Shown here piece by piece: positions 36,468 through 44,763 of a stretch of 64,000 nt of DNA. The DNA lies in the NCBI GenBank assembly GCA_018222605.1, contig JAAEZZ010000001.1, positions 62,001-126,000 on the forward strand, given 5' to 3'. Both the position numbers and the translations under genes were made by a program. The notes beneath the pieces are model-generated. The model was not told where the DNA came from, did no database searches, and saw nothing but the letters and a program-made list of their open reading frames with translations. The stretch's first letter is position 1. Each line of letters begins with the position of its first letter. Origin of the DNA: Alphaproteobacteria bacterium. Lineage in GTDB: Bacteria > Pseudomonadota > Alphaproteobacteria > Caulobacterales > Hyphomonadaceae.

Positions 36468-37793
36468 GTGCCCGCCCAAAGAGTAGCGGCGTCTGCGGCT
36501 GAAAATCAGCAAGCTTTATACGGATTCTCACGCAAGGAGATTTTGCTCTTTGCGGTGCTCTTCATAATTTTTCTTGCGCCTGCGCTATTGAATGGCTTCC
36601 CGCTCGTGATGGGGGACTCGATAGCTTACTCCGGAGAGGGCGCGCATTGGATGCGCGGCAAGACAGCTGCGGTTCTGATGGCGTTACCCTTCAAGCTGTT
36701 GGGCTATTGGGCTCTGCCAGTGTTCAACAGTTTACTGAATGCTTTTGCCTGGTTGCTGGTTTTCCGGCTTTTGCATGCTGAGCCCAAATTGCCAGCCTAT
36801 CTGGCTTTGATCATTTGCAGCTTGCAGCCGCTGTATACGAGCGCTGTTATCGTTGATAGCTGGTTTTTTCCTGCGCTTGTGCTGCTGTGCTATGCGGCAA
36901 GATCAAGATGGGTCCTGATGGGAATTCTAGCAGGCGTGTTGCTGTCGGCGCATGGCAGCGGCGTCATTCTCGCTATCGTTTTCAGTGGTTTAAGTCTTCT
37001 TGTCTGCAGAAAGGCTAAACCAGCCTATGCTGCACTCTTGGCGATTGTGGTCGCAGTTGGTTTCAACAGTGTTCTCGATGCCACGGTGTCGCCGGATCGC
37101 CCACGGCTCAGCAAGACATTTCCAGCATCCAGAGCTTTTTCTGTTCAGCCGGAATTGCTCGAAAGAGAAGCGGAACGGTCCGGGGATGCGAGCTTGTTAA
37201 AGGCGGCTGAGTTGACCCGGCAACTGAAGACGACTCCGGGCGAAGAACAACGTCGCGACTTCTTCTGGGATCTTTGGTCGAGTGACAAAGTTCATCTGGA
37301 TCTGGTTAAGTTCGAAACCGAGCATGCAATGCCAATTGTGCTGGATGCGCTGTTCTATGATCCTGTTCCCTTGGGTTTCACGATCCTGCGGGATTTTGGA
37401 AGCTTCTACAGCCCACAGACCGAATTCGATTTTCGTCAGAATATGGTGGAGGAATTCGGGCTACACTATGAAGCCTCCATGCAAGCGGCGGGCGTGTTCG
37501 AAGACGATATCGTCAGTCACATCGCGACGGCGATGCGATATGTTTGCTATGTCTGCTTCTTGGCGGCGCTGATCTTTGGATGGAACAGAACTTCTGTGGC
37601 GGGCAGGCGGCTTGTCTTGGCAATCGGGCTGATGATCGTGTGCAATGATGCCCTGTTTGCGATCTTGTCCGGCCCGCCTGATCGCTATCATCACCGCATT
37701 TTGCCGCTGCTGGTTGTGGCAATTTTGATCCTGATGCAGGGGCATTTGACGCGGCATGTTTCTGGTGATCATGCCATTCAAATCAAGACTTAG
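36468..37793 (+). CDS. Multi-pass membrane protein of unknown function
   Basis: A 441-residue protein I do not recognise. It starts with a likely GTG at 36468, three bases after scpB stops. About ten hydrophobic stretches are visible (for example EILLFAVLFIIFLAPALL, PALVLLCYAA, LLAIVVAVGF, YVCYVCFLAALIF, LLVVAILILM). A roughly 150-residue soluble loop (about 210-355) with charged sequence lies before the last helices. The plan resembles polytopic glycosyltransferase-C-like proteins, but there is no diagnostic motif. In many alphaproteobacteria tatABC follows scpB; here this gene takes that place. Codon use seems less GC-biased than the neighbours by eye. Confidence 0.72.
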   Translation: MPAQRVAASAAENQQALYGFSRKEILLFAVLFIIFLAPALLNGFPLVMGDSIAYSGEGAHWMRGKTAAVLMALPFKLLGYWALPVFNSLLNAFAWLLVFRLLHAEPKLPAYLALIICSLQPLYTSAVIVDSWFFPALVLLCYAARSRWVLMGILAGVLLSAHGSGVILAIVFSGLSLLVCRKAKPAYAALLAIVVAVGFNSVLDATVSPDRPRLSKTFPASRAFSVQPELLEREAERSGDASLLKAAELTRQLKTTPGEEQRRDFFWDLWSSDKVHLDLVKFETEHAMPIVLDALFYDPVPLGFTILRDFGSFYSPQTEFDFRQNMVEEFGLHYEASMQAAGVFEDDIVSHIATAMRYVCYVCFLAALIFGWNRTSVAGRRLVLAIGLMIVCNDALFAILSGPPDRYHHRILPLLVVAILILMQGHLTRHVSGDHAIQIKT

Positions 37794-37802
37794 CAGAATA
37801 TG

Positions 37803-37820
37803 GAGGCACGGGAGTGCCTC
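37803..37820. terminator. Hairpin between convergent genes (possible terminator)
   Basis: GAGGCAC (37803-37809), GGGA, GTGCCTC (37814-37820) form a perfect 7-bp stem with a 4-nt loop. It lies in the 42-bp gap between the converging membrane-protein and nitroreductase genes. There is no T-tract on either side, so termination is only suggested by place. Confidence 0.35.
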
Positions 37821-37835
37821 TCCTGTGATGAAGGT

Positions 37836-38507
37836 CTAGAACCCGTGCAGCTCCGCCACCTCTGAAAGTGGCGCGCGGGTGCTGCGCAGCTGATTGACCG
37901 GGTGGTTCGGGTCGGGCTTGCCGACGGCCATGCCGCACCAGATCATTTCCGTGGGCGCAAGCTTGAAATGCTCCTTCAGGGCAGGGCGCAGGACACCCCA
38001 GCATTCCTGCATACATGTGCCCCAGCCGCGCTCTTCCGCCAGTAGGGCGAGCGTTTGCAGATACATGCCGGTGTGGCCCCACTGGCCGTGGCCCATGCGT
38101 TCATCAATCACGATGAAAAGGGCGAGAGGCGCGCCGAAGAAACGGAAATTGTTGGAGAACCAGGCAATCCGCGCTGCGCGGTCTTCGCGGGGAATCTCCA
38201 GTGTTTCATACATCATCTCGCCAACCTGACGCCGACGGGCTTCGTAGGGGTCCCAGAGATCCTTGGGGTAGATCGGATACTCCGTCTTCTGGCCGCGCGG
38301 ATCTGCTGCCAGAATTGGCGCTGCCATGGCGATCACGTCATCCTTGGCCTGGCCGGTGACAGCTATCGTGCGCCAGGGCTGAAGGTTGCCGCCAGAAGGG
38401 GAGCGCTGTGCCTGTTCCAGCCATTGCCGAACTTCGGATTCCGGCAGGGCATCCGGCAGGAAGGCGCGCGTGGAAATACGCTGATCGACAGCCTGTGTGA
38501 CATCCAT
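37836..38507 (-). CDS. Nitroreductase family protein
   Basis: A 223-residue flavoprotein of the nitroreductase family. FMN-binding features are RISTRAFLPDALPES and QRSPSGGNLQPWRTIAV at the N-terminus and GWGTCMQECWGVL toward the C-terminus. Such enzymes use NAD(P)H to reduce nitroaromatics, quinones or enones; the substrate is unknown. Its Shine-Dalgarno (AGGAGG, seven bases before the ATG) lies inside the 3' arm of the upstream P450 terminator. It follows the P450 gene on the same strand and converges on the membrane-protein gene. Confidence 0.88.
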   Translation of the reverse strand: MDVTQAVDQRISTRAFLPDALPESEVRQWLEQAQRSPSGGNLQPWRTIAVTGQAKDDVIAMAAPILAADPRGQKTEYPIYPKDLWDPYEARRRQVGEMMYETLEIPREDRAARIAWFSNNFRFFGAPLALFIVIDERMGHGQWGHTGMYLQTLALLAEERGWGTCMQECWGVLRPALKEHFKLAPTEMIWCGMAVGKPDPNHPVNQLRSTRAPLSEVAELHGF

Positions 38508-38508
38508 G

Positions 38509-38542
38509 AAAAAACCTCCTGTCATGCTCTGACAGGAGGTTT
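38509..38542 (-). terminator. Intrinsic terminator of the P450 gene, overlapping the next ribosome binding site
   Basis: Read on the minus strand, AAACCTCCTGTCA pairs perfectly with TGACAGGAGGTTT over 13 bp around a GAGCA loop, followed by a six-base T-tract (complement of 38509-38514). The AGGAGG in the 3' arm is the Shine-Dalgarno of the nitroreductase gene, whose ATG starts one base after the T-tract. Confidence 0.88.
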
Positions 38543-38571
38543 AGCGGCTTGGCGCTGCGTTAGCCAAAGCC

Positions 38572-39903
38572 TTATTTGCCGTGCAGGATCACCGGCATCC
38601 AGGTGTAGCCTTTGACGAAGCCGCCAGAGGTGCGGGATGGCTCGTCGAGGACTTCAATATGCTCGAAGCGCTTCATCAGTTCTTCCCACAGGATCTGCAG
38701 CTGCAGCTCGCCGAGACGGTTGCCGACGCAACGGTGAATGCCGAAGCCGAAGGAGAGGTGCCGACGGGCATTCGGGCGATCAATGATGTAGTCGTTCGGG
38801 CGTTCCCAGAACGCCTCATCGCGGTTGCCTGAGACATACCACATGGCGACCTGGTCGCCTTTCTTGATGAGCTTGCCGCCAAGTTCGACATCCTCAACCG
38901 CCGTGCGGCGCATGTGAGCCAGCGGGGTCTGCCAGCGGATCGTTTCGGAAACCATGTTTGGAATCAGGGAAGGATCGGCCTTGAGCTTCTTGTACTCATC
39001 CGGGAAGGAGTTGAGTGCATAGACAGACGCAGTCATGGAGTTACGGGTCGTGTCGTTGCCGCCGACAATCAGCAGGATCACATTGCCGAGCAATTCCATC
39101 GGCGTCATGTTCTTGGTCTTCTCGCCATGCGCCAGAAGGCTGATCAGATCATTCTTAAGCGGGATGGCCTGACGTTCCTGGAAGATGCCCATGAAGACGG
39201 TCAGGCAGGACAGAAGCTCCTGCTTCCACTGCTCTTCACCGCCGGGGCAGATGTCAGGATTGTTCATGTTGGTGACGATGTCAGACCAGCGGGTCAGCTC
39301 ACGGCGACGTTCCTGCGGGAAATCGAACAGGGTTGCCAGCATCAGGCCGGTCAGCTCGATGGAGACGCGGTCCACCCAGTCAAAAGGTTCGCCAATTGGC
39401 AGGCTGTCGAGCACTTTCGCGGTGCGCTCGCGAATCAGAGGCTCAAATTCCTTGAGCATGTTCGGGGCAACGGCCGGCGAGACGGTCTTGCGCTGTTCGG
39501 AGTGGCGCGGCTCGTCCATGGCAATGAACATGGGAAGTTCAAAGTCAGGCGGCGGGCTGCCGAGCGTGATGCCGCCATATTCCCAGCTTGAGGAGAAACG
39601 CTTGTGGTCTGTGTCCACGGCCATGATGTCTTCATAGCGCGTGACGGACCAGTACGGGCCAACAAAGGAATCCGGCGTGAAATGGATTGGGTCTTCTTTG
39701 CGCAGGCGGGCGAAGCGGTCCCAGTATTTCCCCTGACGCCAGACTTCAGGGTCGACCAGATCCAGAGTTTCCATGTCAAGTTCGCTTGCAGGCGGAACTT
39801 CTTCGCCAAGGCGCAGATAGCCCGGATGAAGGGGCTCGCGCTCCGTGACTTTGGGGCGCTCCAAGGCTGGGTGATCAATTGTTTGGGCCGTATCGGCAGC
39901 CAT
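38572..39903 (-). CDS. Cytochrome P450, CYP153-like
   Basis: A 443-residue soluble bacterial P450. The I-helix motif is VGGNDTTRNSM, the ExxR pair lies in SETIRW, and the heme-cysteine loop is SFGFGIHRCVGNRLGE. Overall sequence, including LSFGFGIHRC and HFTPDSFVGPYWSVTRYED, resembles CYP153 enzymes, which hydroxylate the terminal carbon of medium-chain alkanes. The GGAGG before the ATG at 39901-39903 supports this start. No ferredoxin or ferredoxin reductase gene is adjacent, so electrons must come from partners encoded elsewhere. The subfamily assignment is by recognition, not alignment. Confidence 0.88.
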   Translation of the reverse strand: MAADTAQTIDHPALERPKVTEREPLHPGYLRLGEEVPPASELDMETLDLVDPEVWRQGKYWDRFARLRKEDPIHFTPDSFVGPYWSVTRYEDIMAVDTDHKRFSSSWEYGGITLGSPPPDFELPMFIAMDEPRHSEQRKTVSPAVAPNMLKEFEPLIRERTAKVLDSLPIGEPFDWVDRVSIELTGLMLATLFDFPQERRRELTRWSDIVTNMNNPDICPGGEEQWKQELLSCLTVFMGIFQERQAIPLKNDLISLLAHGEKTKNMTPMELLGNVILLIVGGNDTTRNSMTASVYALNSFPDEYKKLKADPSLIPNMVSETIRWQTPLAHMRRTAVEDVELGGKLIKKGDQVAMWYVSGNRDEAFWERPNDYIIDRPNARRHLSFGFGIHRCVGNRLGELQLQILWEELMKRFEHIEVLDEPSRTSGGFVKGYTWMPVILHGK

Positions 39904-39976
39904 GTCTATTCCTCCGGCAGTGACCTTCTTCGAGGTCGATTTCTGACTACGAAAATAGATATAGCATGGCTGTTCT

Positions 39977-40007
39977 AAAAAAACCATGACGCCTGCGTCA
40001 TTTTTTT
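39977..40007 (-). terminator. Intrinsic terminator of the DUF2244 gene
   Basis: ATGACG (39986-39991), CCTG, CGTCAT (39996-40001) form a stem flanked by seven A (39977-39983) and seven T (40001-40007). On the minus strand it begins at the DUF2244 stop codon and ends in a T-tract, so it separates DUF2244 from the P450 gene. The flanking A and T tracts would let it work in both directions. Confidence 0.8.
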
Positions 40008-40497
40008 AGTGAGCGGGATTTCGTTCCAGCCTGGCCTCGTGAAGGGCTGCTCTCAAGGCCTTGGCCAGGGACTTTCGCTCCGGAAGGGTCAGGAAGCGGC
40101 CAATCACATAGGCTGTCTTGCCATATTCGATGCGCAGCCAGCTATTTGGGGTGAGGGGATCGTCCAGCTCCACGCGTGCAAAAGCGGTCGGAAGTCTGGC
40201 TTCTTTGCGTGAGCCATCTGCCTTGGTGTGGGTCAGGCACATTTCCCGAGCACTGATGCGGATATGGGTTTCTTCCTGCTGGCGCCGAAAAGACAGGCGG
40301 AAAGCCAGATAGAAGGCCAGGGCGTCCAGGCCGAAGAAACCGATCACTGGAATGGCGCCCATGGAGATGAAGGCCATGCCCGTCAGAAAACTGACACCGC
40401 CGACAATTGCCATGACGATGGTAAACCCGCGCTGGCTGAGCGAGCGGTTGGGACGCAATACGGCGTCCATATAGATGATTTCCTGCATGTCGGACAC
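40006..40497 (-). CDS. DUF2244 domain-containing membrane protein
   Basis: A 163-residue protein of the DUF2244 family, common in alphaproteobacteria and often divergent from nth as here. Two transmembrane helices (about 25-45 and 48-66) follow an N-terminal RPNRSLSQRGF stretch, and a soluble C-terminal domain carries RQQEETHIRISAREM and LRIEYGKTAYVIGRFLT. The topology recalls small integral membrane proteins with a cytoplasmic tail. The function is unknown. ATGs at 40497 and 40488 are possible starts. Confidence 0.83.
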   Translation of the reverse strand: MSDMQEIIYMDAVLRPNRSLSQRGFTIVMAIVGGVSFLTGMAFISMGAIPVIGFFGLDALAFYLAFRLSFRRQQEETHIRISAREMCLTHTKADGSRKEARLPTAFARVELDDPLTPNSWLRIEYGKTAYVIGRFLTLPERKSLAKALRAALHEARLERNPAH

Positions 40498-40552
40498 AGA
40501 TCAGATCTATCACGCTCTTGTATGCAGGAAAGGGGACTATAGACAGGGGTTC

Positions 40553-41281
40553 ATGAAAAAAACCTCATCTGCCTCTTCAAGCAAATCCCGTAAGCGGGCA
40601 CCGCGCGTTTTCAGCAAGGAGAAGGCGGCGCAGCTGTATGCAGCGCTGGCCGAAGACCGTCCTGATCCGCGGACTGAGCTGGATTTCGTGAACCCGTATA
40701 CGCTGGTCGTGGCCGTTGCCCTGTCTGCGCAGGCGACAGATCTGGGGGTGAACAAGGCGACTGAGAAGCTGTTCAAGATCGCGGACACGCCGGAAAAGAT
40801 GCTCGCTTTGGGCGAGGAAGGCGTTGCCGAGCATATCAAGACGATTGGCCTGTGGCGCAACAAGGCCAAGAACGTTATCGCGCTCAGCCGAATGATCATC
40901 GAGGAGTTTAACGGGGAAGTCCCCGAAACACGTGATGAACTCACGCGGCTGCCCGGCGTAGGGCGCAAGACGGCCAATGTCGTGATGAATGAAGCTTTCG
41001 GTCATCCGACCATCGCCGTGGATACGCATATCTTCCGTGTCAGCAACCGGACTGGCCTCGCCCCCGGCAAGACGCCTGATGAGGTGGAAGCCGGTCTGGA
41101 ACGTGCAACCCCGGAGGAGTTCAAGAAGGGCGCGCATCACTGGCTGATTTTGCATGGCCGCTATGTCTGCAAGGCTCGCAAGCCTGAATGCTGGCACTGC
41201 GTGATTTCAGATCTTTGCAAATTCAAGCCGAAGACCCCTGATCCGACAAAGGTTTCCTCGTTAGGCCCAAAAGGAGAGTAG
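40553..41281 (+). CDS. nth: Endonuclease III (DNA glycosylase/AP lyase)
   Basis: A 242-residue base-excision repair enzyme that removes oxidised pyrimidines and nicks abasic sites. The helix-hairpin-helix LPGVGRKTANVVMNEAF has the catalytic lysine, and VDTHIFRVSNR has the catalytic aspartate. The C-terminal 4Fe-4S loop shows the canonical C-X6-C-X2-C-X5-C spacing (CKARKPECWHCVISDLC). The ATG at 40553 was chosen; the preceding 30 residues are a basic, serine-rich leader. It is divergent from the DUF2244 gene. Confidence 0.96.
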   Translation: MKKTSSASSSKSRKRAPRVFSKEKAAQLYAALAEDRPDPRTELDFVNPYTLVVAVALSAQATDLGVNKATEKLFKIADTPEKMLALGEEGVAEHIKTIGLWRNKAKNVIALSRMIIEEFNGEVPETRDELTRLPGVGRKTANVVMNEAFGHPTIAVDTHIFRVSNRTGLAPGKTPDEVEAGLERATPEEFKKGAHHWLILHGRYVCKARKPECWHCVISDLCKFKPKTPDPTKVSSLGPKGE

Positions 41282-41401
41282 CATCAGGCCGGGTGTGGTG
41301 TTGATACACCGAATCACAGTTGCCTTCAGTCTGCCTTTTTTTCGCTAAACGGCTGCCACGGGCGCCCTACAAGGCGGCAGTGTGTAATATGGAGCGTATT
41401 G

Positions 41402-42172
41402 ATGACCGCCTATAGTAAGATGATCCTCGGCACTGCCGTAATTGCAGTGCTGACCAGCCCGCCGGCGTTTGCAGAAGAAGACAAGGATGGATGGGTTGGC
41501 GAAGCATCCATCAGTGCCGGGATGACCACGGGCAACACAGAGACGACACAAGCTGGCCTCGGCGTGGATGTCGACCGCAATGATGGCAACTGGACATTCG
41601 GCCTGCAGCTCTCGGGTGATTATGGCGAGGAAGACGGCATTGAGAGCCGTAACCGATACATGGTGGGTGCCGATCTGGACCATGACTTCAACGACACCAT
41701 GTTCGCCTTCGCGCGCGGTTCCTATGAGGTGGACCAGTTTACCGGTTTTGACAGCCGCAGCTTTATCGGTGGAGGCCTCGGCTGGCACATCCTTGACAAG
41801 GAAGAGCATAATTGGACCGTCCGCGGCGGCCCCGGTATGAAGATTGACGAAGTGAAGCGTCGGATCACGGTAGATCAGAATGGCGCGGCCCTTATTATTC
41901 CTGCGACGACGGAGCGCTCTCTGGGCGCGGTTGCGCAGTCCGAGTATTTCCTGGCTTTCAATGATGCGGTGTCTCTCAGCAACAAGAGCAGTCTTGTCTA
42001 TGGTGAGGAGTCAACGCAGCTGACGAACAGCCTTGGCCTGACGGCCGCGCTGAATGGGCATCTGTCTGCGCGGATTTCCTTTGACGTGCGTCATGACACT
42101 GATCCGCAGCCTGAATTCGAGGCGACGGACACGACGACCAAGTTTTCAATCGTCTACAAGTTGGGGCACTAA
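41402..42172 (+). CDS. DUF481 outer-membrane beta-barrel protein
   Basis: A 256-residue protein with a signal peptide (about 1-25, cleavage after PAFA) followed by a DUF481 (YdiY-like) barrel. Alternating strands are visible, for example WVGEASISAGMTTGNTETTQ, GLQLSGDYG and TKFSIVYKLGH, which ends in the barrel-type final residue pattern. The role is unknown; members are outer-membrane proteins. GGAG lies seven bases before the ATG at 41402. Its stop overlaps the convergent ATP-grasp gene by 4 bp. Confidence 0.86.
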   Translation: MTAYSKMILGTAVIAVLTSPPAFAEEDKDGWVGEASISAGMTTGNTETTQAGLGVDVDRNDGNWTFGLQLSGDYGEEDGIESRNRYMVGADLDHDFNDTMFAFARGSYEVDQFTGFDSRSFIGGGLGWHILDKEEHNWTVRGGPGMKIDEVKRRITVDQNGAALIIPATTERSLGAVAQSEYFLAFNDAVSLSNKSSLVYGEESTQLTNSLGLTAALNGHLSARISFDVRHDTDPQPEFEATDTTTKFSIVYKLGH

Positions 42173-43053
42173 AGCCCGGCAGGGGCCTTCAGGCGGCTGG
42201 CTACAGCCTTGGCCAGTCGTCCTCCCAGCTGCGGGCCTTGTTCCGGATAGAGATAGGGCTCGATCATTTCGAGTTCCATCAGGAACAGGGTGCCATCTGT
42301 ATTCCGCAGCATGTCTACGCGTGCATATAACGGCGTGCTGTCGAGCGTCTGCATGATCTCTTTGGCGGCTTCCAGGTCGGAAACGCTCGGCGTAATCTTC
42401 TCTTCCTGGCCGCCATAGGCGGATTGGATCCTGTAATCGCCCGCCTTTGCGCGCTTGATGAGAGCATGCGACAGCTCCCCATCAATGAAGATGAAGCTAA
42501 GCTCACCTTCTTCCTGAATCATCGGCAGGAAGGGCTGCACCATCATCGGATGGGGCATGTCAGGTTTTGCGTCTGAAGGCGACAGGCGGTACTGGCCTGA
42601 TGCGCCCGCGCCGATTTGACGTTTGAAGACAAGATCATTGCTGCCCAACTGGTCGAAGGCGTTTGCAAAGGACTCATCCGTAACCTGATCGATCCACAGA
42701 GTTGGTATTAGACGAGCGCCTTTCGCTTCCAGGTCCCGTAGATAGGATTTCCGGCTGTTCCAGCGCACCAGCGCAGAGGGGTTAAACAGCGGAATTGACT
42801 GCTCGATTGTTTCAAGTGTTGTCAGGAACTCTTCCTGTCTGTCCCAGTAGTCCCAGGTTGTGCCGATCATTGCCGCAGCAAACTCTGTCCAGTCGACATC
42901 GGGATCATCCCAGCAGATATCCTCGATCTGCATGCCACGTTCAGCAAATTCCGGGCGCAACGCACGCATCATGTAGTCATGCTCGAAAGCGTCGGGGCGG
43001 CGGGTTGGCGAGCCAGGTTGGGTGACGACCGAACTGAGATAAGCGATTTTCAT
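42169..43053 (-). CDS. ATP-grasp superfamily protein
   Basis: A 294-residue protein with RimK/glutathione synthetase-like ATP-grasp sequence. Recognisable are LFNPSALVRWNSRKSYL (about 89-105), the lysine-bearing DLVFKRQIGAGASGQYRL, the adenine-pocket stretch MMVQPFLPMIQEEGELSFIF, and the metal ligands in FLMELEMIEPYLYPEQG. These enzymes join a carboxylate to an amine or thiol using ATP through an acyl-phosphate. The substrates here are unknown; no biosynthetic genes surround it. It is divergent from the PfkB kinase gene. Confidence 0.8.
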   Translation of the reverse strand: MKIAYLSSVVTQPGSPTRRPDAFEHDYMMRALRPEFAERGMQIEDICWDDPDVDWTEFAAAMIGTTWDYWDRQEEFLTTLETIEQSIPLFNPSALVRWNSRKSYLRDLEAKGARLIPTLWIDQVTDESFANAFDQLGSNDLVFKRQIGAGASGQYRLSPSDAKPDMPHPMMVQPFLPMIQEEGELSFIFIDGELSHALIKRAKAGDYRIQSAYGGQEEKITPSVSDLEAAKEIMQTLDSTPLYARVDMLRNTDGTLFLMELEMIEPYLYPEQGPQLGGRLAKAVASRLKAPAGL

Positions 43054-43072
43054 GTGGCGTGCTTTAGCATGT

Positions 43073-43112
43073 CTGCCAGTTGCGTCCAGCGGGTCTGTCT
43101 GGCAATTGGCAG
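43073..43112. repeat. Inverted repeat upstream of the PfkB kinase gene
   Basis: CTGCCAGTTG (43073-43082) and CAATTGGCAG (43103-43112) are 10-bp arms with one mismatch and a 20-nt spacer, in the 82-bp gap between the divergent ATP-grasp and kinase genes. It may be an operator or a leader hairpin. Confidence 0.35.
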
Positions 43113-43135
43113 GCTGCTTGAAGGGGAATACCTAG

Positions 43136-44134
43136 ATGACTGAAGCCCGCTATGATGTTGTTGGTCTCGGCAACGCTATCGTCGATGTTCTGTCCCGCGC
43201 GACAGATGCGTTTCTTGAAGAATGGGGCATCCACAAGAATGCGATGAACCTGATCGAGGAAGATCGGGCAGAGGCCCTGACTCAGGCAGCGGTTGATCCT
43301 TTCTATACATCGGGCGGAAGTGGCGCGAACACGATTGCCGGTATTGCCAGCTTTGGCGCAAAGGCCGCCTATATCGGTAAGGTCGCCAAGGATGAGCTGG
43401 GCAGCCAGTTCACGCGGGAGATGACGGCAGGCGGTGTGCCCTTCGCGACCAAGCCGCTGGAATCTGGTCCAGCGACGGCGCGCAGCATCATTTTCGTTAC
43501 AGATGATGGCCATCGCAGCATGAACACCTTCCTCGGGGCATCCGTTCTGTTTTCTAAGAATGACGTGGATGAGGCTGTCGTGCGTGCAGGTGGCATCCTG
43601 TACCTCGAAGGCTATCTGTTCGACAAGGATGAGGCCAAGGAGGCCTTCATCTTCGCCGCAGAAGTTGCCAAGGCGGCGGGTCGCAAAGTGGCGTTGACCC
43701 TGTCAGACCGGTTCTGTGTGGATCGTCACCGCGCAAGTTTCCTGCAGCTGGTGCGCAACAATGTCGACATCGTCTTCGCCAATGAGGAAGAGCTTCTGGC
43801 GCTCTATGAGACCGATGATTTCGACAATGCCCTGGACGCGCTGCAGGCTGATACAGCCATTGCCGCTGTGACGCGCAGCGAAAAGGGCTCGGTCGTCATC
43901 GGGGACGGCGAACCGATTGTTGTGGCCGCTGAGCCTGTTGAAAAAGTCGTCGACACGACTGGCGCTGGCGATCAGTATGCAGCAGGCTTCCTGTATGGCG
44001 TCTCACGTGGCCTGCCTCTGGCAACGTGCGCACATCTGGGCCATATCGCGGCTGCGGAAGTGATCAGCCATTTTGGCCCGCGCCCAGAGACACCCTACAA
44101 GGATCTCGCTGAGAAGGCTGGCATTTACGCCTGA
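43136..44134 (+). CDS. PfkB family carbohydrate kinase (adenosine kinase-like)
   Basis: A 332-residue ribokinase-fold enzyme. The N-terminal motif YDVVGLGNAIVDVLSRATD and the substrate loop SGGSGANTIAGIASFG are typical of the adenosine kinase-like PfkB proteins of alphaproteobacteria. The C-terminal anion-hole signature VDTTGAGDQYAAGFLYG has the catalytic aspartate. It would phosphorylate adenosine or another nucleoside/sugar; the exact substrate needs an assay. AAGGGGA precedes the start. The end overlaps the convergent DsbA-like gene by 10 bp. Confidence 0.9.
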   Translation: MTEARYDVVGLGNAIVDVLSRATDAFLEEWGIHKNAMNLIEEDRAEALTQAAVDPFYTSGGSGANTIAGIASFGAKAAYIGKVAKDELGSQFTREMTAGGVPFATKPLESGPATARSIIFVTDDGHRSMNTFLGASVLFSKNDVDEAVVRAGGILYLEGYLFDKDEAKEAFIFAAEVAKAAGRKVALTLSDRFCVDRHRASFLQLVRNNVDIVFANEEELLALYETDDFDNALDALQADTAIAAVTRSEKGSVVIGDGEPIVVAAEPVEKVVDTTGAGDQYAAGFLYGVSRGLPLATCAHLGHIAAAEVISHFGPRPETPYKDLAEKAGIYA

Positions 44135-44730
44135 GCGGCCAGCGCCTCGGCCGCATAGTCCAGGCGGTCATGGCCGAAGAACATCTCGTCACCGACGAAG
44201 AAGGTCGGCGCTCCGAAGGCGCCGCGTGAAATGGCGTCCGCGGTATTGGTCTTCAGCGCGTCGCCATTTTCTGACTCTTCGGCAAGGACGGTGATCTCTT
44301 CAAAGCTGATACCTGCCTCTTTGCACATGGCCTCGATTGAAGTGTCGTCTGCAGGATTAAGCGCGGGCTCCGCCGCCCACATGTGATGAAAGCAGATGTC
44401 GATAAAGGCCTGCTGGCGAATTGGGTCTGATGCCATACCGCACGTCGCTTTCAACAGCTTACGCGTGTCCACGATCGGGAAGAGGGGATTCATGCGGAAG
44501 GGCAGATCATGACGGGCGCTGCAGCGGGCGAGGTCTTTTACCATATAGGCGCCTTTGGCGGGCACCATGCCGGGCGGTCGATTGCCAGTTTCGCGCATGA
44601 TCGCGCCCAGGAATATCGGGCGAAACACGATTTGCGTGCCTGTTTTGGCCTGGAGATCCTTTACAGCCGCATTCGCCACATATGAAAAAGGACTGATATA
44701 GTCGAAAAAGAATTCGAGCTTGCCTGACAT
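44125..44730 (-). CDS. DsbA-like thioredoxin-fold oxidoreductase / 2-hydroxychromene-2-carboxylate isomerase family
   Basis: A 201-residue protein of the DsbA/GST-kappa superfamily. It starts KLEFFFDYISPFSYVANAAV with serine in place of the CxxC active site (SPFS), and continues FRPIFLGAIMRETGNRPP. The C-terminus has GAFGAPTFFVGDEMFFGHDRL. This pattern matches the 2-hydroxychromene-2-carboxylate isomerase group, which uses glutathione and isomerises an aromatic-breakdown intermediate; broader functions are possible. It is divergent from an HxlR regulator gene by 33 bp, which probably controls it. Confidence 0.84.
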   Translation of the reverse strand: MSGKLEFFFDYISPFSYVANAAVKDLQAKTGTQIVFRPIFLGAIMRETGNRPPGMVPAKGAYMVKDLARCSARHDLPFRMNPLFPIVDTRKLLKATCGMASDPIRQQAFIDICFHHMWAAEPALNPADDTSIEAMCKEAGISFEEITVLAEESENGDALKTNTADAISRGAFGAPTFFVGDEMFFGHDRLDYAAEALAAQA

Positions 44731-44763
44731 GTTGACCCTCAAGGTAAGTTTCGTTTTGGAACT

